Shown one piece after another: positions 8,527-16,770 of a stretch of 64,000 nt of DNA. The translations under genes and the position numbers were made by a program. A model generated the notes under the pieces. The model made no database searches. It was not told the DNA's origin and was given only the letters and a program-made list of their open reading frames with translations. This stretch comes from Stenotrophomonas beteli (lineage in GTDB: Bacteria > Pseudomonadota > Gammaproteobacteria > Xanthomonadales > Xanthomonadaceae): positions 1 to 64,000 of the forward strand of contig NZ_LLXV01000014.1 in assembly GCF_001431665.1 (NCBI RefSeq), written 5' to 3'. Numbering within the stretch: position 1 is the stretch's first letter; every line of letters starts with the position of its first letter.

Positions 8527-8996
8527 CGGGTGCGCAACGCCCGCCGATTGCCGATGTGCGCCGCCGCCAGCAACACGCCGCCGCACGCGGTGGCCACACC
8601 ATGCCAGAGCAGCGATTCCTTTAGCGGCAGATACAGAGAGGCTGACAGCAGCAGGATGGCGCCAACGCAGGCCAATCCTGCAGGCCGCCAGCGCCCATGC
8701 CGGTGCACGCCGGCCGAGGTACTCGCCAAGGCCAACGAGGAGGCCAGCAGCGCGAACAGCCATTCCCAGCGCGACATCATCAGCAGCAATGTCATCGCGC
8801 CATGGCCGGGATGCTGGAACGAGCGCAGCGCCATCATCGCTGCCGGCACGAAGGCCAGCAGCAGGGGCAGGGCGATGCAGTGGGCGGCGCAGGCCAGGGA
8901 CAGCCAGGCACCGGCAAGATCGAAGCGGGGGTGCCAGCGTGCCGAAGTTGGCGGCTGGGCCAGGGCCCTTGCGGGGGTCGTGGGAATGTGGTCCAT
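8523..8996 (-). CDS. MerC-domain inner-membrane protein
   Basis: A 157-aa protein with four predicted membrane helices and the MerC-type motif CAAHCIALPLLL near the first helix, whose cysteines in MerC handle a soft metal ion. Here it is divergent from a zinc-uptake operon and shares its dyad operator, so a role in zinc import or handling is more likely than mercury; no mer genes are present. The chosen ATG (8996) has no ribosome-binding site and directly abuts the dyad. Translation may be leaderless, or a TTG at 9014 may be used. Its stop codon comes from a REP element. Confidence 0.78.
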   Translation of the reverse strand: MDHIPTTPARALAQPPTSARWHPRFDLAGAWLSLACAAHCIALPLLLAFVPAAMMALRSFQHPGHGAMTLLLMMSRWEWLFALLASSLALASTSAGVHRHGRWRPAGLACVGAILLLSASLYLPLKESLLWHGVATACGGVLLAAAHIGNRRALRTR

Positions 8997-8998
8997 AA

Positions 8999-9013
8999 TG
9001 TTACATAGTAACA
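8999..9013. promoter_or_regulatory. Putative Zur box between MerC-type gene and zinc-uptake operon
   Basis: TGTTAC (8999-9004), a 3-nt centre ATA, GTAACA (9008-9013): a perfect dyad with AT-rich flanks (AA left, ATT right). Zur boxes in proteobacteria follow GTTAT-N-ATAAC-like dyads. It lies in the 32-bp space between two divergent genes, one heading an operon homologous to zinc-responsive loci. Zur binding is inferred. Confidence 0.65.
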
Positions 9014-9028
9014 ATTAGAGTCTTTCCC

Positions 9029-9562
9029 ATGAAGCTTCCCGCTGCTCTTTTCCTGCTGCTGGCTGCCAGTGCCGCGCAGGCCCATGACGTGCGTCAGCTG
9101 GGCGCACATGTGCACGGCCAGGCCACCGTCGATGTTGCGCTTGACCAGCAGACCCTGGAAATCGCCCTTCAGGCGCCCGGCATAGGCATCCTCGATTACG
9201 AACGACCGCCGGCCAATGCAGCCGAGCAGGCCGCGCTGGCACGTGCCACCGCCGTGCTGAAGGGCGGCAGCTGGGTCACCTTGCCCACGGTGGCCCATTG
9301 TCGTCTGGTCAGTGGTGATGCCAAGGCCGAAGGCTTCGATGCGACCGCTGCCGCACCCATGGCCGGGCAGCATCGTCATGCCGGCTTCAGTGCGAACCTG
9401 CAATACCGCTGTGCGAATACGGCGGCGCTTCGCGCCCTGGTGATTCGCCTGCCCGTGCTGTTCCCGGGTCTGCACGAAGTCATCGTCAACAGCGCAACCA
9501 CCAATGGCCAGGATCGCAGCGTGCTGACGCCCGATAATCTGCGCGTGGTGCTGGTACCGTGA
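9029..9562 (+). CDS. zrgA: ZrgA-like zinc uptake protein (DUF2796)
   Basis: A 177-aa secreted protein with signal peptide (MKLPAALFLLLAASAAQA). The mature chain starts with the His-rich segment HDVRQLGAHVHGQATVDVAL typical of DUF2796, and has a second His cluster (GQHRHAGF). DUF2796 protein ZrgA in Vibrio cholerae and the PA4063 homologue in P. aeruginosa belong to zinc-responsive uptake operons with the same partners as here. It probably captures zinc in the periplasm for the ABC permease downstream. It overlaps the ATPase gene by 4 bp (GTGA). Confidence 0.85.
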   Translation: MKLPAALFLLLAASAAQAHDVRQLGAHVHGQATVDVALDQQTLEIALQAPGIGILDYERPPANAAEQAALARATAVLKGGSWVTLPTVAHCRLVSGDAKAEGFDATAAAPMAGQHRHAGFSANLQYRCANTAALRALVIRLPVLFPGLHEVIVNSATTNGQDRSVLTPDNLRVVLVP

Positions 9563-10254
9563 GCACGTCACCGGTGATCGCGCTGGAGAATGTGCAGTTC
9601 GGTTACGCAACACGCCTGGTGCTGGATATCCCACAGCTTCTGATAGAGCAGGGCAGCAGCGTGCTGCTGCGCGGAATCAGCGGTGGCGGTAAAAGCACCT
9701 TGCTGGGGCTGCTGGCAGGTGTGCTGCTGCCCGGCAAGGGCCGTGTCGAGGTGGCCCGCCAGGCACTGCAGGACATGGGAGGTGCGGCGCGGGATCGTTT
9801 CCGTGCCGATCAGCTGGGCGTGATCTTCCAGCAGTTCAATCTGCTGCCGTTCCTCACCGTGCGCGACAACATCGCGCTGGGCCTGCGCTTCTCGCGCCTG
9901 CGCAGTGCGCGCATCAGTGGGCCACTGGATGCCGAGATAGCCCGTCTGCTGCAGGCCCTGCAGCTGGACCCGGCGCTGATGCAGCGGCGCGCAGGTACGC
10001 TGAGTGTTGGCCAGCAACAGCGCGTGGCGGCGGCACGCGCCCTGATCGGTCGCCCGGCGTTGCTGCTCGCCGATGAGCCCACCTCAGCGCTGGATCGCGA
10101 TGCGGCGACCGCCTTCCTGCAGCTGATGTCCGCGCAGTGCCAGGCGGCCGGCACCACGGTGCTGGTGGTCAGCCATGACGACAGCCTGCAGCCCTTGTTC
10201 GACCGCACCATTTCACTGTCCGAGATCAACCAGGCAGGAGCCGGCCATGCTTGA
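9559..10254 (+). CDS. ABC transporter ATP-binding protein (zinc uptake, MacB/LolD type)
   Basis: A 231-aa ABC ATPase. Walker A is GISGGGKST, Q-loop region GVIFQQFNLLPFLTVRDNI, signature LSVGQQQR and Walker B ALLLADEPTSALD, followed by the switch His in VVSHDDS. It is closest to the LolD/MacB group that pairs with FtsX-like permeases, as in PA4064. GTG start inside the zrgA stop; its own end overlaps the permease start. Probably powers a zinc-related export or extraction step. Confidence 0.9.
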   Translation: MSTSPVIALENVQFGYATRLVLDIPQLLIEQGSSVLLRGISGGGKSTLLGLLAGVLLPGKGRVEVARQALQDMGGAARDRFRADQLGVIFQQFNLLPFLTVRDNIALGLRFSRLRSARISGPLDAEIARLLQALQLDPALMQRRAGTLSVGQQQRVAAARALIGRPALLLADEPTSALDRDAATAFLQLMSAQCQAAGTTVLVVSHDDSLQPLFDRTISLSEINQAGAGHA

Positions 10255-11500
10255 GCTAGCCTGGGCCAGCCTGCGCAGCCGCGCGTTGAGTGTCGGCCTG
10301 ACCGTGCTGGTCATCACCCTCAGCGTGGTGCTGCTGCTGGGCGTCGAGCGTGTGCGCACGCAGGCGCACGAGGGGTTCGCCAGCACCGTATCGGGCACCG
10401 ACCTGATCGTCGGTGCGCGTTCGGGACCGGTGAACCTGCTGCTGTACTCGGTGTTCCATATCGGCGACCCGACCAACAACGTGACCTGGCAGTCCTACCA
10501 GGAGCTTTCCGCATTGCCGCAGGTCAAGTGGTCGGTGCCACTGTCGCTGGGCGATTCGTGGCGCGGCTACCGCGTGGTCGGCACCAGCGGTGGCTATTTC
10601 GAGCATTACCGCTACGGCGCCGGGCACGCGCTTGCGTTTGCGGACGGACGGCCGTTCGATGACCTGTATGACGTGGTGATCGGTGCCGAGGTGGCACAGG
10701 CACAGAGGGTATGTCTCGGCGATGAGATCGTGCTGGCGCACGGCACCGGCGCGGTCACCCTGGCCACGCATGCCGACAAGCCGTTCCGTGTTGCCGGCAT
10801 CCTGCAGCGCACCGGCACGCCGGTGGACTCGTCGCTGCTGGTCTCGCTGCCGGCCATCGAGGCGATCCATGTGGACTGGCGTTCCGGCGTTCAGCTACGC
10901 AGCCAGCGCGTCAGCGCCGAGCAGGCGCGCCACCTGGACCTGACCCCGGCCAGCATCACTGCCTTCATGCTCGGCCTGAACTCGCGCATTGCCACGTTTT
11001 CGGTGCAGCGCAGAATCAACGAATATCCGGACGAGGCGATGCTGGCGATCCTGCCCGGCGTGACCCTGCAGCAGCTGTGGCAGTCGCTGGGCACCGCCGA
11101 GCGCGCCCTGCAGCTGATCAGTGCAATGGTGGTGCTGCTGGGCATGGTCTCGATGGTGGCGCTGCTGGTCTCGACCCTGCAGGAGCGGCGGCGTGAGATG
11201 GCCATCCTGCGTGCCACCGGCGCGCGACCGGGTTACATCGCCGGCCTGCTCGTGGTGGAAGCGGTGGCGACAAGTGTGGTGGCCTGCGTACTGGCCCTGT
11301 CGCTGCTGGTGGCCGCCAGCATTGCCGGGCGTGGCTGGGTGCTGGCCACCTTCGGTCTGTCGATCACCCATGTCTGGCCGGATGGTCGTGAACTGGCATG
11401 GGTTGCGGGCGTGTTGGCGGTCAGCGCGGTGGCCGGGCTGGTGCCGGCGTTGCTCGCTTACCGGCGCACCTTGGCCGATGGCCTTTCAGCGGGAGGCTGA
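10247..11500 (+). CDS. FtsX-like ABC permease (zinc uptake operon)
   Basis: A 417-aa permease of the MacB/FtsX type: one N-terminal membrane helix (about residues 15-40), a large periplasmic domain, then three C-terminal helices (about 285-310, 335-360, 380-405). GGAG is 8 nt upstream of the ATG at 10247, which overlaps the ATPase stop. Counterpart of PA4065 in the P. aeruginosa zinc-responsive locus. This MacB-like topology is unusual for an uptake system and is a known oddity of the ZrgABCDE family. Confidence 0.88.
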   Translation: MLELAWASLRSRALSVGLTVLVITLSVVLLLGVERVRTQAHEGFASTVSGTDLIVGARSGPVNLLLYSVFHIGDPTNNVTWQSYQELSALPQVKWSVPLSLGDSWRGYRVVGTSGGYFEHYRYGAGHALAFADGRPFDDLYDVVIGAEVAQAQRVCLGDEIVLAHGTGAVTLATHADKPFRVAGILQRTGTPVDSSLLVSLPAIEAIHVDWRSGVQLRSQRVSAEQARHLDLTPASITAFMLGLNSRIATFSVQRRINEYPDEAMLAILPGVTLQQLWQSLGTAERALQLISAMVVLLGMVSMVALLVSTLQERRREMAILRATGARPGYIAGLLVVEAVATSVVACVLALSLLVAASIAGRGWVLATFGLSITHVWPDGRELAWVAGVLAVSAVAGLVPALLAYRRTLADGLSAGG

Positions 11501-11502
11501 GC

Positions 11503-12054
11503 ATGCGCTGGATGCTGCCACTGCTGATGGTGCTGTCACTGGCCGCCTGTGAGCGTCCGGTGGATACCGGCGTACAGGCCCTGCCGCCCTCGCCGGTTGT
11601 TGACCGCGATGACCCTGCAGACGCTGCGGAGCAGGAACTGGACTGGCTGCAGATGATGCCCAAGGACGAGCTGGCGGCACTGGAGCGGGGCGAGGGCCCG
11701 GAGGTCGAGCACAACGGCAACCGGCGCATGCCGCAGTTCGGCACCTTCCGCACGGTGGACACGGTACTGCAGCGGCCGGTGCGCCTGCCGGGCTACGTGG
11801 TGCCGCTGGCCAACGCGCAGGACGGGCGGCTGACCGAATTCCTGTTCGTGCCGTACTACGGCGCCTGCATCCACGTGCCACCACCACCACCGAACCAGAT
11901 CGTGCACGTGGTGCTGCCGCGCCCGATCGAGATGCCGGACATGTACTCGCCGTTCTTCCTGGCGGGCACCCTGCGCGCCGAACGGTTGGATGACGATCTG
12001 GCCGGTTCGGCCTACACCATGCGTAACGCACAGCTGAGGCCCTATGAACCGTAG
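11503..12054 (+). CDS. DUF3299 lipoprotein, first copy
   Basis: A 183-aa lipoprotein with signal peptide and lipobox LAAC (Cys at about 17), then an acidic spacer and a C-terminal DUF3299 domain with GYVVPL and the hallmark YYGACIHVPPPPPNQIVHV. The conserved Cys-His pair in GACIHV is a plausible metal site. DUF3299 proteins end the zinc operons of P. aeruginosa (PA4066) and Vibrio. It starts just after the permease stop and overlaps the next gene by 11 bp. Confidence 0.85.
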   Translation: MRWMLPLLMVLSLAACERPVDTGVQALPPSPVVDRDDPADAAEQELDWLQMMPKDELAALERGEGPEVEHNGNRRMPQFGTFRTVDTVLQRPVRLPGYVVPLANAQDGRLTEFLFVPYYGACIHVPPPPPNQIVHVVLPRPIEMPDMYSPFFLAGTLRAERLDDDLAGSAYTMRNAQLRPYEP

Positions 12055-12664
12055 TCCCCTGTTGCTGGCGTTGGGATGCCTGTGGTTGGCGGGTTGCACG
12101 GGGTCAGGCGGCGATGCCGTGGTGGTCACGCTGGAGGGCAAACCGGCGCCCTCCGCCACTGCCGAAGCCTCCATCGACCGTTGGGATGCGTTGCGGCCCG
12201 ACGAAGTGTCCTACCAGCGCCCACCCCCGCAGATCGGCCTGTCACGCAATGGCATGGACGGCGTGGGTGGCCTGATCGACGACACTGGCTCGGGCACGCC
12301 ACCGGGGCTGGAGATCGACCATTCCAGCCCGGACCGCGCCAAGCAGTTCGGCTCTTCGCGCGTGGTCGATGCTGTCGATGGTCGCGCGGTGGATCTGGAT
12401 GGCTACGTGGTGCCGCTCGGCACCAACGACGCAGGATTGGTGGATGAACTGCTGTTTGTGCCGTTCTACGGTGCCTGCATCCACGTGCCGCCGCCGCCAC
12501 CCAATCAGATCATCCACGTGACCCTGGCGACACCGATCGCGCTGGGCGATCTGTGGGATCCGTACCGGCTTGCCGGCCGCCTGCAGGTGAAGCGTTTTGA
12601 CGCGGACATCGCCAGCGCGTCCTACGATGCCGCGGCGGCGACGCTGACGGCGATCCGCAACTGA
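12044..12664 (+). CDS. DUF3299 lipoprotein, second copy
   Basis: A 206-aa lipoprotein (lipobox LAGC) with the same domain as its neighbour: GYVVPL, then FYGACIHVPPPPPNQIIHV. The two copies are clearly paralogous in the last 110 residues but differ in the linker after the lipid anchor. Tandem DUF3299 genes suggest a heteromeric outer- or inner-membrane-anchored partner of the zinc permease. Start and stop overlap both neighbours, so it is within the operon. Confidence 0.85.
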   Translation: MNRSPLLLALGCLWLAGCTGSGGDAVVVTLEGKPAPSATAEASIDRWDALRPDEVSYQRPPPQIGLSRNGMDGVGGLIDDTGSGTPPGLEIDHSSPDRAKQFGSSRVVDAVDGRAVDLDGYVVPLGTNDAGLVDELLFVPFYGACIHVPPPPPNQIIHVTLATPIALGDLWDPYRLAGRLQVKRFDADIASASYDAAAATLTAIRN

Positions 12665-13410
12665 TGCGCAGGCGATGGATCATGGCTGCCGGGGTACTGC
12701 TGGGCGCGTTGGTGCTGCTGGTGTGGTGGCAGCGGCAGCGCGCACCCACCGCGCCGCCGGCGGTCGCGTTTCCGGCACCGGCGCCCGACGCCAGGCAGCG
12801 CATCGAACAGCGCCTGGGTGACGACCACGCGTTTCGCAACGACGTGCTGTTCCTGCTCGCGGCGACATTGCGCGACCGCTGCCAGCCGGCGCAGGCGGGG
12901 CTGCTGGCGCGCATGGCCAATCGTGCATCGCTGCCGGTGCTGGCCGCAGTCAGCGCGGTGACCCAGCAGGACCCATCGCTGGACCGGCCGATCTACCAGT
13001 ACATCCAGCACCGCGCCGATGCGACGCAGTGCGGGCAGCCACTGAAGATGCCGCTGGCCGGTGGGCGCAGCATGGCCGTGGACATCGAACAGTATGCGCG
13101 CACGTTCCCGGACAGCTACTTCGACCCGCAACGCAGCAGTGAACCGCGGGATTTCGGTGGGCTGTCGCTGCAGCAGCGCGCCGGCAACGCCTGCAACAGC
13201 GTGGTGTATTCGGTGCTGCCGCTGGGTGGCACCGACTGGCGGTGCAGCAGCCTGCGCGCGAATGCGCGGGCGCGCGTACGCGGGCTGTGCGAGGACGAAT
13301 TGCGGCGCCAGCATGGGAGTACAGGTGGGGAGCTGGACACGGCCGTCGGGCAGGGCATGCAGGCGGCGGTGGTATCGGCGATTGCTGCGCTGCCGGAAGA
13401 CTGCCGGTAG
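12664..13410 (+). CDS. Membrane-anchored protein of unknown function, last gene of zinc operon
   Basis: A 248-aa protein not recognised. One N-terminal anchor helix (GVLLGALVLLVWW) is followed by a periplasmic domain with several cysteines (RDRCQPAQ, TQCGQP, NACNSVVYS, DWRCSS, GLCEDE, PEDCR). These could form disulfides or bind metal. Its ATG shares a base with the TGA of the second DUF3299 gene, so it is translationally coupled to the zinc operon and a role in zinc handling is inferred from that alone. Its TAG stop lies in the GTAG head of a REP-like element. Confidence 0.75.
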   Translation: MRRRWIMAAGVLLGALVLLVWWQRQRAPTAPPAVAFPAPAPDARQRIEQRLGDDHAFRNDVLFLLAATLRDRCQPAQAGLLARMANRASLPVLAAVSAVTQQDPSLDRPIYQYIQHRADATQCGQPLKMPLAGGRSMAVDIEQYARTFPDSYFDPQRSSEPRDFGGLSLQQRAGNACNSVVYSVLPLGGTDWRCSSLRANARARVRGLCEDELRRQHGSTGGELDTAVGQGMQAAVVSAIAALPEDCR

Positions 13411-13503
13411 ACGTCCGCCAGTGGAGCCCGGCCACCGCAGGCCCGTTTCAGTGGAGCCAGGCCATGCCTGGCTGGCGGTTCCGTCGAGCAGGCTCGCCTC
13501 TAC
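13407..13503. repeat. REP-like cluster after the zinc operon
   Basis: GTAG at 13407 and CTAC at 13503 bracket several palindromes, including AGCCAGGC-cat-GCCTGGCT (about 13456-13474). These are GTAG-family stem-loops with diverged cores, and probably end transcription of the zinc operon. Confidence 0.55.
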
Positions 13504-13534
13504 AAAAGCTGAATCGGTGGGCTTTGAAGATCAT

Positions 13535-13560
13535 AACTGTACAGGACGTCCTGTATAGTT
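13535..13560. promoter_or_regulatory. TetR-type operator in front of the efflux pump
   Basis: The 13-base arms AACTGTACAGGAC (13535-13547) and GTCCTGTATAGTT (13548-13560) form a 26-bp palindrome with a single mismatched pair. It lies 33 bp before the pump ATG. Size and symmetry fit a TetR dimer-pair operator, and a TetR gene ends the same transcription unit. Confidence 0.75.
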
Positions 13561-13592
13561 ATGGCCGTATTCCAGCCCCATCAGGTTCTCCC

Positions 13593-15125
13593 ATGGCTTT
13601 GTCCCAGCCCTTGGCCGGTGCTCCGGCCCTGTCGCGTGCCCGTCGCTGGGCACTGTTGTTCACCGTCGCCGCCGGCCTGCTGCTGGTCACGCTCGACAAC
13701 TCCGTGCTCTACACCGCGCTGCCCACCCTGACCGGGGAACTCTCGGCCAGTGCTGGCCAGGCGCTGTGGATCATCAACGCCTATCCGCTGGTGATGGCCG
13801 GCCTGCTGCTGGGTGCGGGCACGCTGGGCGACCGCATCGGCCACCGCCGCATGTTCCTGATCGGCCAGGTGGTGTTCGGCGTCGCCTCGCTGGCAGCGGC
13901 GTTCGCCGACACCGCAGCGCAGCTGATTGCCGCACGAGCCTTCCTGGCGGTCGGTGCCGCAGCGATGATGCCGGCCACGTTGGCGCTGATCGGTCTGAGC
14001 TTCCACGAAGCGCGCGAACGCAATATCGCCATCGCGATCTGGGGTTCGGTGGCCATCGTCGGTGCGGCGCTCGGCCCGATCATTGGCGGCTGGCTGCTGC
14101 AGCACTTCTGGTGGGGCTCGGTGTTCCTGATCAACGTGCCGGTGGTGGTGGTCGCGTTCGTGGCCACGCTGCTGCTGGCACCGGAAGGCCAGCGCGACAC
14201 CTCGCGGCCATGGGACCTGGTGTCCTCAGTTCTGGCATTGGCTGCACTGTCCGGCCTGGTGCTGGCGATCAAGTCGCTGATCGCAACGCCGCCGTCGTAT
14301 GCGCTGGGCGCAGGCGCGCTGCTGTTGGCCGTCATCAGCGGTGCGGCGTTCGCACGCCGCCAGCAGCAGCTGCCGTACCCGCTGCTGGATTTTGCGATCT
14401 TCCGCAATCCGGCGTTCCTGGCCGGCACGCTGTCGGCGGTGTTCACCCTGTTCGCGATGGCCGGCCTGCAACTGGTCACCACCCAGCGCTTCCAGCTGGT
14501 GGCAGGCTTTTCGCCGCTGCAGGCGGGCCTGCTGGTATCGGTGGCGGCGCTAGGCAGCCTGCCCAGTGCGCTGCTGGGTGGCAGCATCCTGCACCGGGTG
14601 GGCCTGCGCCCGCTGATCTGCGGCGGCCTGGCGGCAGGTGCGCTGGGCGTCGGCGTGGTGGCGTTCGGTTTTCCGCATGGCCTCGGTTGGGTGGTGGCTG
14701 GCATGGCCATCACCGGCTTCGGCATGGGTTCGGCCATCTCGGTGGCGTCCACTGCCATCCTCAATAACGTGCCGGCGCACCGTGCGGGCATGGCGTCTTC
14801 GGTGGAAGAAGTGTCCTACGAGTTCGGCGGCCTGCTGGCGGTGGCGATGCTGGGCAGCCTGAGCGCCGCGATGTACAGCGCGTTCCTGCCGGTCTCGGCC
14901 GATATGCCCGCGCTTGCCCGCGAGGGTTTCACCCAGGCACTGCATGCCGCGCGCGAGAGCGGGCAGGGCGAGTGGTTCGCGCTGGCTGCGGCCGCGTATG
15001 ACCGTGGCTACCAGATCGTGCTGCTGGTGATCACGGCGGTGCTGGCGATGGGCGCGACGATCCTGGCGCGCCTGCTGCGGGGCCGCGTTGGCAGCCGCGA
15101 GGGCGCGGCCGATCGCGTAAAATGA
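13593..15125 (+). CDS. DHA2-family MFS efflux transporter (14 TM)
   Basis: A 510-aa drug:H+ antiporter with 14 hydrophobic segments. Motif C-like and A-like signatures are visible (TLGDRIGHRRMFLIG, GWLLQHFWWGSVFLINVP). Closest in feel to SmvA/QacA/EmrB-type pumps for cationic biocides and dyes. It is followed 4 bp later by a TetR gene, mirroring the smvA-smvR pairing known in enterobacteria, though there the genes are divergent. Substrate not determinable here. The start was chosen at the Met after the operator rather than far upstream codons. Confidence 0.9.
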   Translation: MALSQPLAGAPALSRARRWALLFTVAAGLLLVTLDNSVLYTALPTLTGELSASAGQALWIINAYPLVMAGLLLGAGTLGDRIGHRRMFLIGQVVFGVASLAAAFADTAAQLIAARAFLAVGAAAMMPATLALIGLSFHEARERNIAIAIWGSVAIVGAALGPIIGGWLLQHFWWGSVFLINVPVVVVAFVATLLLAPEGQRDTSRPWDLVSSVLALAALSGLVLAIKSLIATPPSYALGAGALLLAVISGAAFARRQQQLPYPLLDFAIFRNPAFLAGTLSAVFTLFAMAGLQLVTTQRFQLVAGFSPLQAGLLVSVAALGSLPSALLGGSILHRVGLRPLICGGLAAGALGVGVVAFGFPHGLGWVVAGMAITGFGMGSAISVASTAILNNVPAHRAGMASSVEEVSYEFGGLLAVAMLGSLSAAMYSAFLPVSADMPALAREGFTQALHAARESGQGEWFALAAAAYDRGYQIVLLVITAVLAMGATILARLLRGRVGSREGAADRVK

Positions 15126-15129
15126 GGCA

Positions 15130-15690
15130 ATGAGAACCAGCAAGCGCGACCGCATCCTCGACGCCGCCGTCAACGTGATCAATCGTGATGGCGTGCGTGC
15201 GGTGACCTTCGAGTCGGTGGCGGCCGAGGCCCAGCTGACCCGCGGCGGCCTGCTGTACCACTTCCCGTCGCGCGAGGCGCTGCTGCGCGGCATCGACGAG
15301 CACCTGGTGCAGGCCTGGGAAACGTCGATGGAAACGCTGCTCGGCAAGCGCGCGGATGAAGCGACGGCATTGGAGCGCTACCAGACCTTCGTGCGCGTAT
15401 CGGCACAGAGTGCCACCCGTGCCGAACTGATGTTCATGCTCGAATCGGCCGACCCGGATGCCGAGCGTCCCTGGGGGCCGGCGGTACGTCGCTGGGCACC
15501 GCTGCCGCCGGAGGCAGGTGCAACGGAAGATAGCGCCGCGCTCGACAATTTCGTGGCGCGGCTGGCCGCCGATGGCCTATGGATCTACGAGGCAATGTAC
15601 GAAGGCCAGCTGGATGAAAGCGTGCGCGCCCAGGTGGCCGAACGGATCGCCGGGCTGCTGGCGAAGTCTGATGGATCGCCGCACTCGTAG
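15130..15690 (+). CDS. TetR-family repressor of the adjacent efflux pump
   Basis: A 186-aa regulator with a TetR DNA-binding domain at residues 6-50 (RILDAAVNVINRDGVRAVTF, then GLLYHFPSREAL) and a C-terminal ligand domain resembling the TetR_C group found with DHA2 pumps. It is cotranscribed with the pump (4-bp gap), so autorepression through the 13535 palindrome with induction by pump substrates is the simple model. Its TAG stop lies in a REP GTAG. Confidence 0.9.
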   Translation: MRTSKRDRILDAAVNVINRDGVRAVTFESVAAEAQLTRGGLLYHFPSREALLRGIDEHLVQAWETSMETLLGKRADEATALERYQTFVRVSAQSATRAELMFMLESADPDAERPWGPAVRRWAPLPPEAGATEDSAALDNFVARLAADGLWIYEAMYEGQLDESVRAQVAERIAGLLAKSDGSPHS

Positions 15691-15772
15691 AGTCGACTGT
15701 TAGTCGACTGCTCGTCGCTCAGACAACGAAACCCCGCGCTTCGCGCGATAGTCGACTGACAGTCGACTCTAC
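15687..15772. repeat. GTAG-family REP dimer, TCGACT variant
   Basis: GTAGAGTCGACTGTTAGTCG at the left and CGACTGACAGTCGACTCTAC at the right form facing stem-loops with a TCGACT core instead of the GCCGGC core. It separates the convergent tetR and araC genes and supplies the tetR stop. Confidence 0.75.
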
Positions 15773-15782
15773 CCCTCACCCT

Positions 15783-16664
15783 TTACCCAGCCTGCGCTGC
15801 GCCCGCGGCCAACCACGCCCTCGGCGAAGCCCCCAGCCGCTTGCGGAACGCCTTCGACAACGACGCGGTATCGGCAAACCCCACCTCGATGGCTACCTGC
15901 TTGGCCGCCACGCCGGCCCGCAGCTGCGCGCAGGCCAGGCTCAGCCGCCAGTCCAGCAGATAAGCGGCTGGCGTTGCCTGCATCACGTCCTTGAACACGG
16001 CCGCGAACGCGCTCCGCGACATGCCGGCAGTCGCGGCCATGCGCGGCAGCGTCCACTCCTCCTGCGGCGCCTGGTGCATCGCCACCAGTGTGCGTGCCAG
16101 CCGTGCATCGGACAGGCCTCGCATGAGCCCATGACTGACGCCCGCCGCATCCGGGTGGTCCACCACCCAGCGCAGGATCTGGATCAGCGCCACCTCGAAC
16201 AGGCGGTTGGTCAGCAGCCGTGACCCGCAGCGCTGGCGATCGGCCTCGGCGAACAGCAGGTGCAGGGTGTCATCCAATTCGCCGATCGCCGCCAGTGGCA
16301 CCACCATCACCGGTGGCAGCGACTGCACGATCGGATTGCGCGCTCCGCCGTCGAAGTCCAGCGTGGCGCAGGTGAAATCCGGCCCATCCAGCGGTGCATT
16401 GAAGAACACATGGTGCACCGGCTGCGGATACAGCAGCAGGCTGGGTGTGTCGATCTTCAACCGGGGCAGCGCGATATCGCCGTCGGGATGACGGACCTCC
16501 ATTTCACCCTGGCGCAGGATGTGCAGGAAGGCACGACCGGGCTGCGGCTCGAAGACATGGTGGCCGCACAGCGGACCGCTGTGAAACAGCGCGGCCTGCA
16601 CCCGGAAGCGTTCCAACAGGGAGGAGAGACGGTCGGGTGCGGAAGTGTCGGAGGGTAGGCTCAT
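15783..16664 (-). CDS. AraC-family transcriptional regulator
   Basis: A 293-aa protein with an N-terminal cupin sensor (HVFEPQPGRAFLHILRQGEMEV) and a C-terminal double HTH (MAATAGMSRSAFAAVFK; VAIEVGFADTASLSKAFRK). This is the AraC type with a cupin_6 domain, commonly next to small redox or detoxification genes. It is divergent from the AhpD-like gene with a 106-bp shared promoter region, so control of that gene is likely. Confidence 0.9.
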   Translation of the reverse strand: MSLPSDTSAPDRLSSLLERFRVQAALFHSGPLCGHHVFEPQPGRAFLHILRQGEMEVRHPDGDIALPRLKIDTPSLLLYPQPVHHVFFNAPLDGPDFTCATLDFDGGARNPIVQSLPPVMVVPLAAIGELDDTLHLLFAEADRQRCGSRLLTNRLFEVALIQILRWVVDHPDAAGVSHGLMRGLSDARLARTLVAMHQAPQEEWTLPRMAATAGMSRSAFAAVFKDVMQATPAAYLLDWRLSLACAQLRAGVAAKQVAIEVGFADTASLSKAFRKRLGASPRAWLAAGAAQAG

Positions 16665-16770
16665 GGATGAATGGACAACATGTGTGGCGAATTACGCCTG
16701 ATGCGTCCACGGAGTCTACCTACGATGAGCGGGTCGTCCAATCCCGGGCGCTTTCCCAAGGAGATCCACC

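Noticed and set aside
15687-15772. Possible attachment site or phage repeat
   Set aside because: The facing GTAG...CTAC stem-loops match the REP family seen a dozen times in the window; no integrase or tRNA is near.
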